DNA from: an uncultured bacterium
Lineage (GTDB): Bacteria > Bacteroidota > Bacteroidia > Bacteroidales > CAIXTV01
DNA length: 64,000 nt
Assembly (NCBI GenBank): GCA_903922465.1
Contig: CAIXTV010000124.1
Location: 1-64,000, forward strand
Direction: 5' to 3'
The position numbers and the translations under genes were made by a program. Numbering within the stretch: the first letter of the stretch is position 1; each line of letters begins with the position of its first letter. This document shows, in pieces, positions 63,769-64,000 of the stretch. Under the pieces are notes generated by a model. That model did no database searches and had not been told where the DNA came from. It was given only the letters and a program-made list of their open reading frames with translations.

Positions 63769-64000
63769 TTATCTGAGATTAATTTCAACATCCTTATTTC
63801 TAAAAACATAAATACTTTGATTGCGATTAATTGGATTTAAAATAAATAGCAATTGATCAATAAACCCGGGAACAAACCTAGCCTCATAAGTCAAATGAGG
63901 CAAAATTGTTTTCATTCTTCCCAGACGGTGTGCTAAATTATTATCTTCATAAAAGAAAACAAAAGCAGGTTGTTTTTCAGCAGGAAAAGGATTAACGCAA
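63769..64000 (-). CDS. 3' end of an unrecognised gene (cut by the window edge)
   Basis: A minus-strand frame open from the window edge to TAA at 63769-63771, at least 76 codons. The visible C-terminus includes NPFPAEKQPAFVFFYEDNN, LAHRLGRMKTILPHLTYEA and PINRNQSIYVFRNKDVEIN. This looks like ordinary coding sequence, with a composition unlike the AT-rich spacers. The domain is not recognisable from the tail alone; the end of a membrane glycosyltransferase is possible but would be a guess. ligA follows 66 bp downstream on the same strand. Confidence 0.6.
   Translation of the reverse strand, partial: CVNPFPAEKQPAFVFFYEDNNLAHRLGRMKTILPHLTYEARFVPGFIDQLLFILNPINRNQSIYVFRNKDVEINLR

Overview
The window comes from an AT-rich member of the Bacteroidota, most likely an environmental, Bacteroidales- or Sphingobacteriia-like lineage. 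The sequence supports this in several ways: promoters of the phylum's TTG-N17-19-TAnnTTTG type; two kelch-repeat proteins with type IX secretion (T9SS) C-terminal tails; DUF5723, DUF3857 and YfhO family proteins; a type III glutamine synthetase; and a fused E1 alpha/beta 2-oxoacid dehydrogenase. The species cannot be named from the sequence alone. No rRNA, tRNA, CRISPR array, insertion sequence or prophage was seen.

Layout. 0-5 kb: a 21-bp tandem repeat at the left edge, then a sugar aminotransferase and a family 2 glycosyltransferase, convergent with a YfhO membrane protein. 5-10 kb: rpmH, then a minus-strand peptide-use operon (OPT transporter, PqqD-like protein, PepD dipeptidase) and rsmG. 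10-24 kb: a LysM glucosaminidase, two more 21-bp repeat loci, a DUF5723 outer-membrane protein with a lipoprotein, and an envelope-type operon (TPR/MORN-like protein, two DUF3857 proteins, ferredoxin-nitroreductase). 24-34 kb: two flavin enzymes, a TonB receptor with a small membrane protein, a fourth 21-bp repeat, and an Nramp-like transporter paired with a soluble MgtE-type sensor. 33-48 kb: an epimerase, Kup, fused E1, a repeat-ORF module, GlnN, an esterase, DedA, then thrS-infC-rpmI-rplT. 49-55 kb: an LpxD-like protein, an RRM protein, the kelch pair and a second repeat-ORF module. 55-64 kb: a cysteine-dioxygenase-like cupin, then a surface-polysaccharide operon (wecB, GT4, two methyltransferases, flippase), ligA and one gene cut by the right edge.

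The most unusual signal is a set of six separate loci made of tandem repeats with an exact 21-bp period. The repeated sequence is different at each locus. Two of the loci sit inside what look like complete transcription units of the same design: a TTG-N19-TAnnTTTG promoter, an ORF encoding heptapeptide repeats with an R-F core, a short gap, a 220-246-residue soluble protein with a fibronectin-III-like C-terminus, and an intrinsic terminator. I do not recognise this as a described system. The sequence does not show whether DNA, RNA or peptide is the functional product.

Other points worth attention are an Nramp homologue without the canonical metal-binding motifs beside a MgtE-like sensor, an LpxD-like acyltransferase with the catalytic-site His replaced by Tyr, a DUF3857 gene with an intact signal peptide but no standard start codon, and infC with a non-canonical start.
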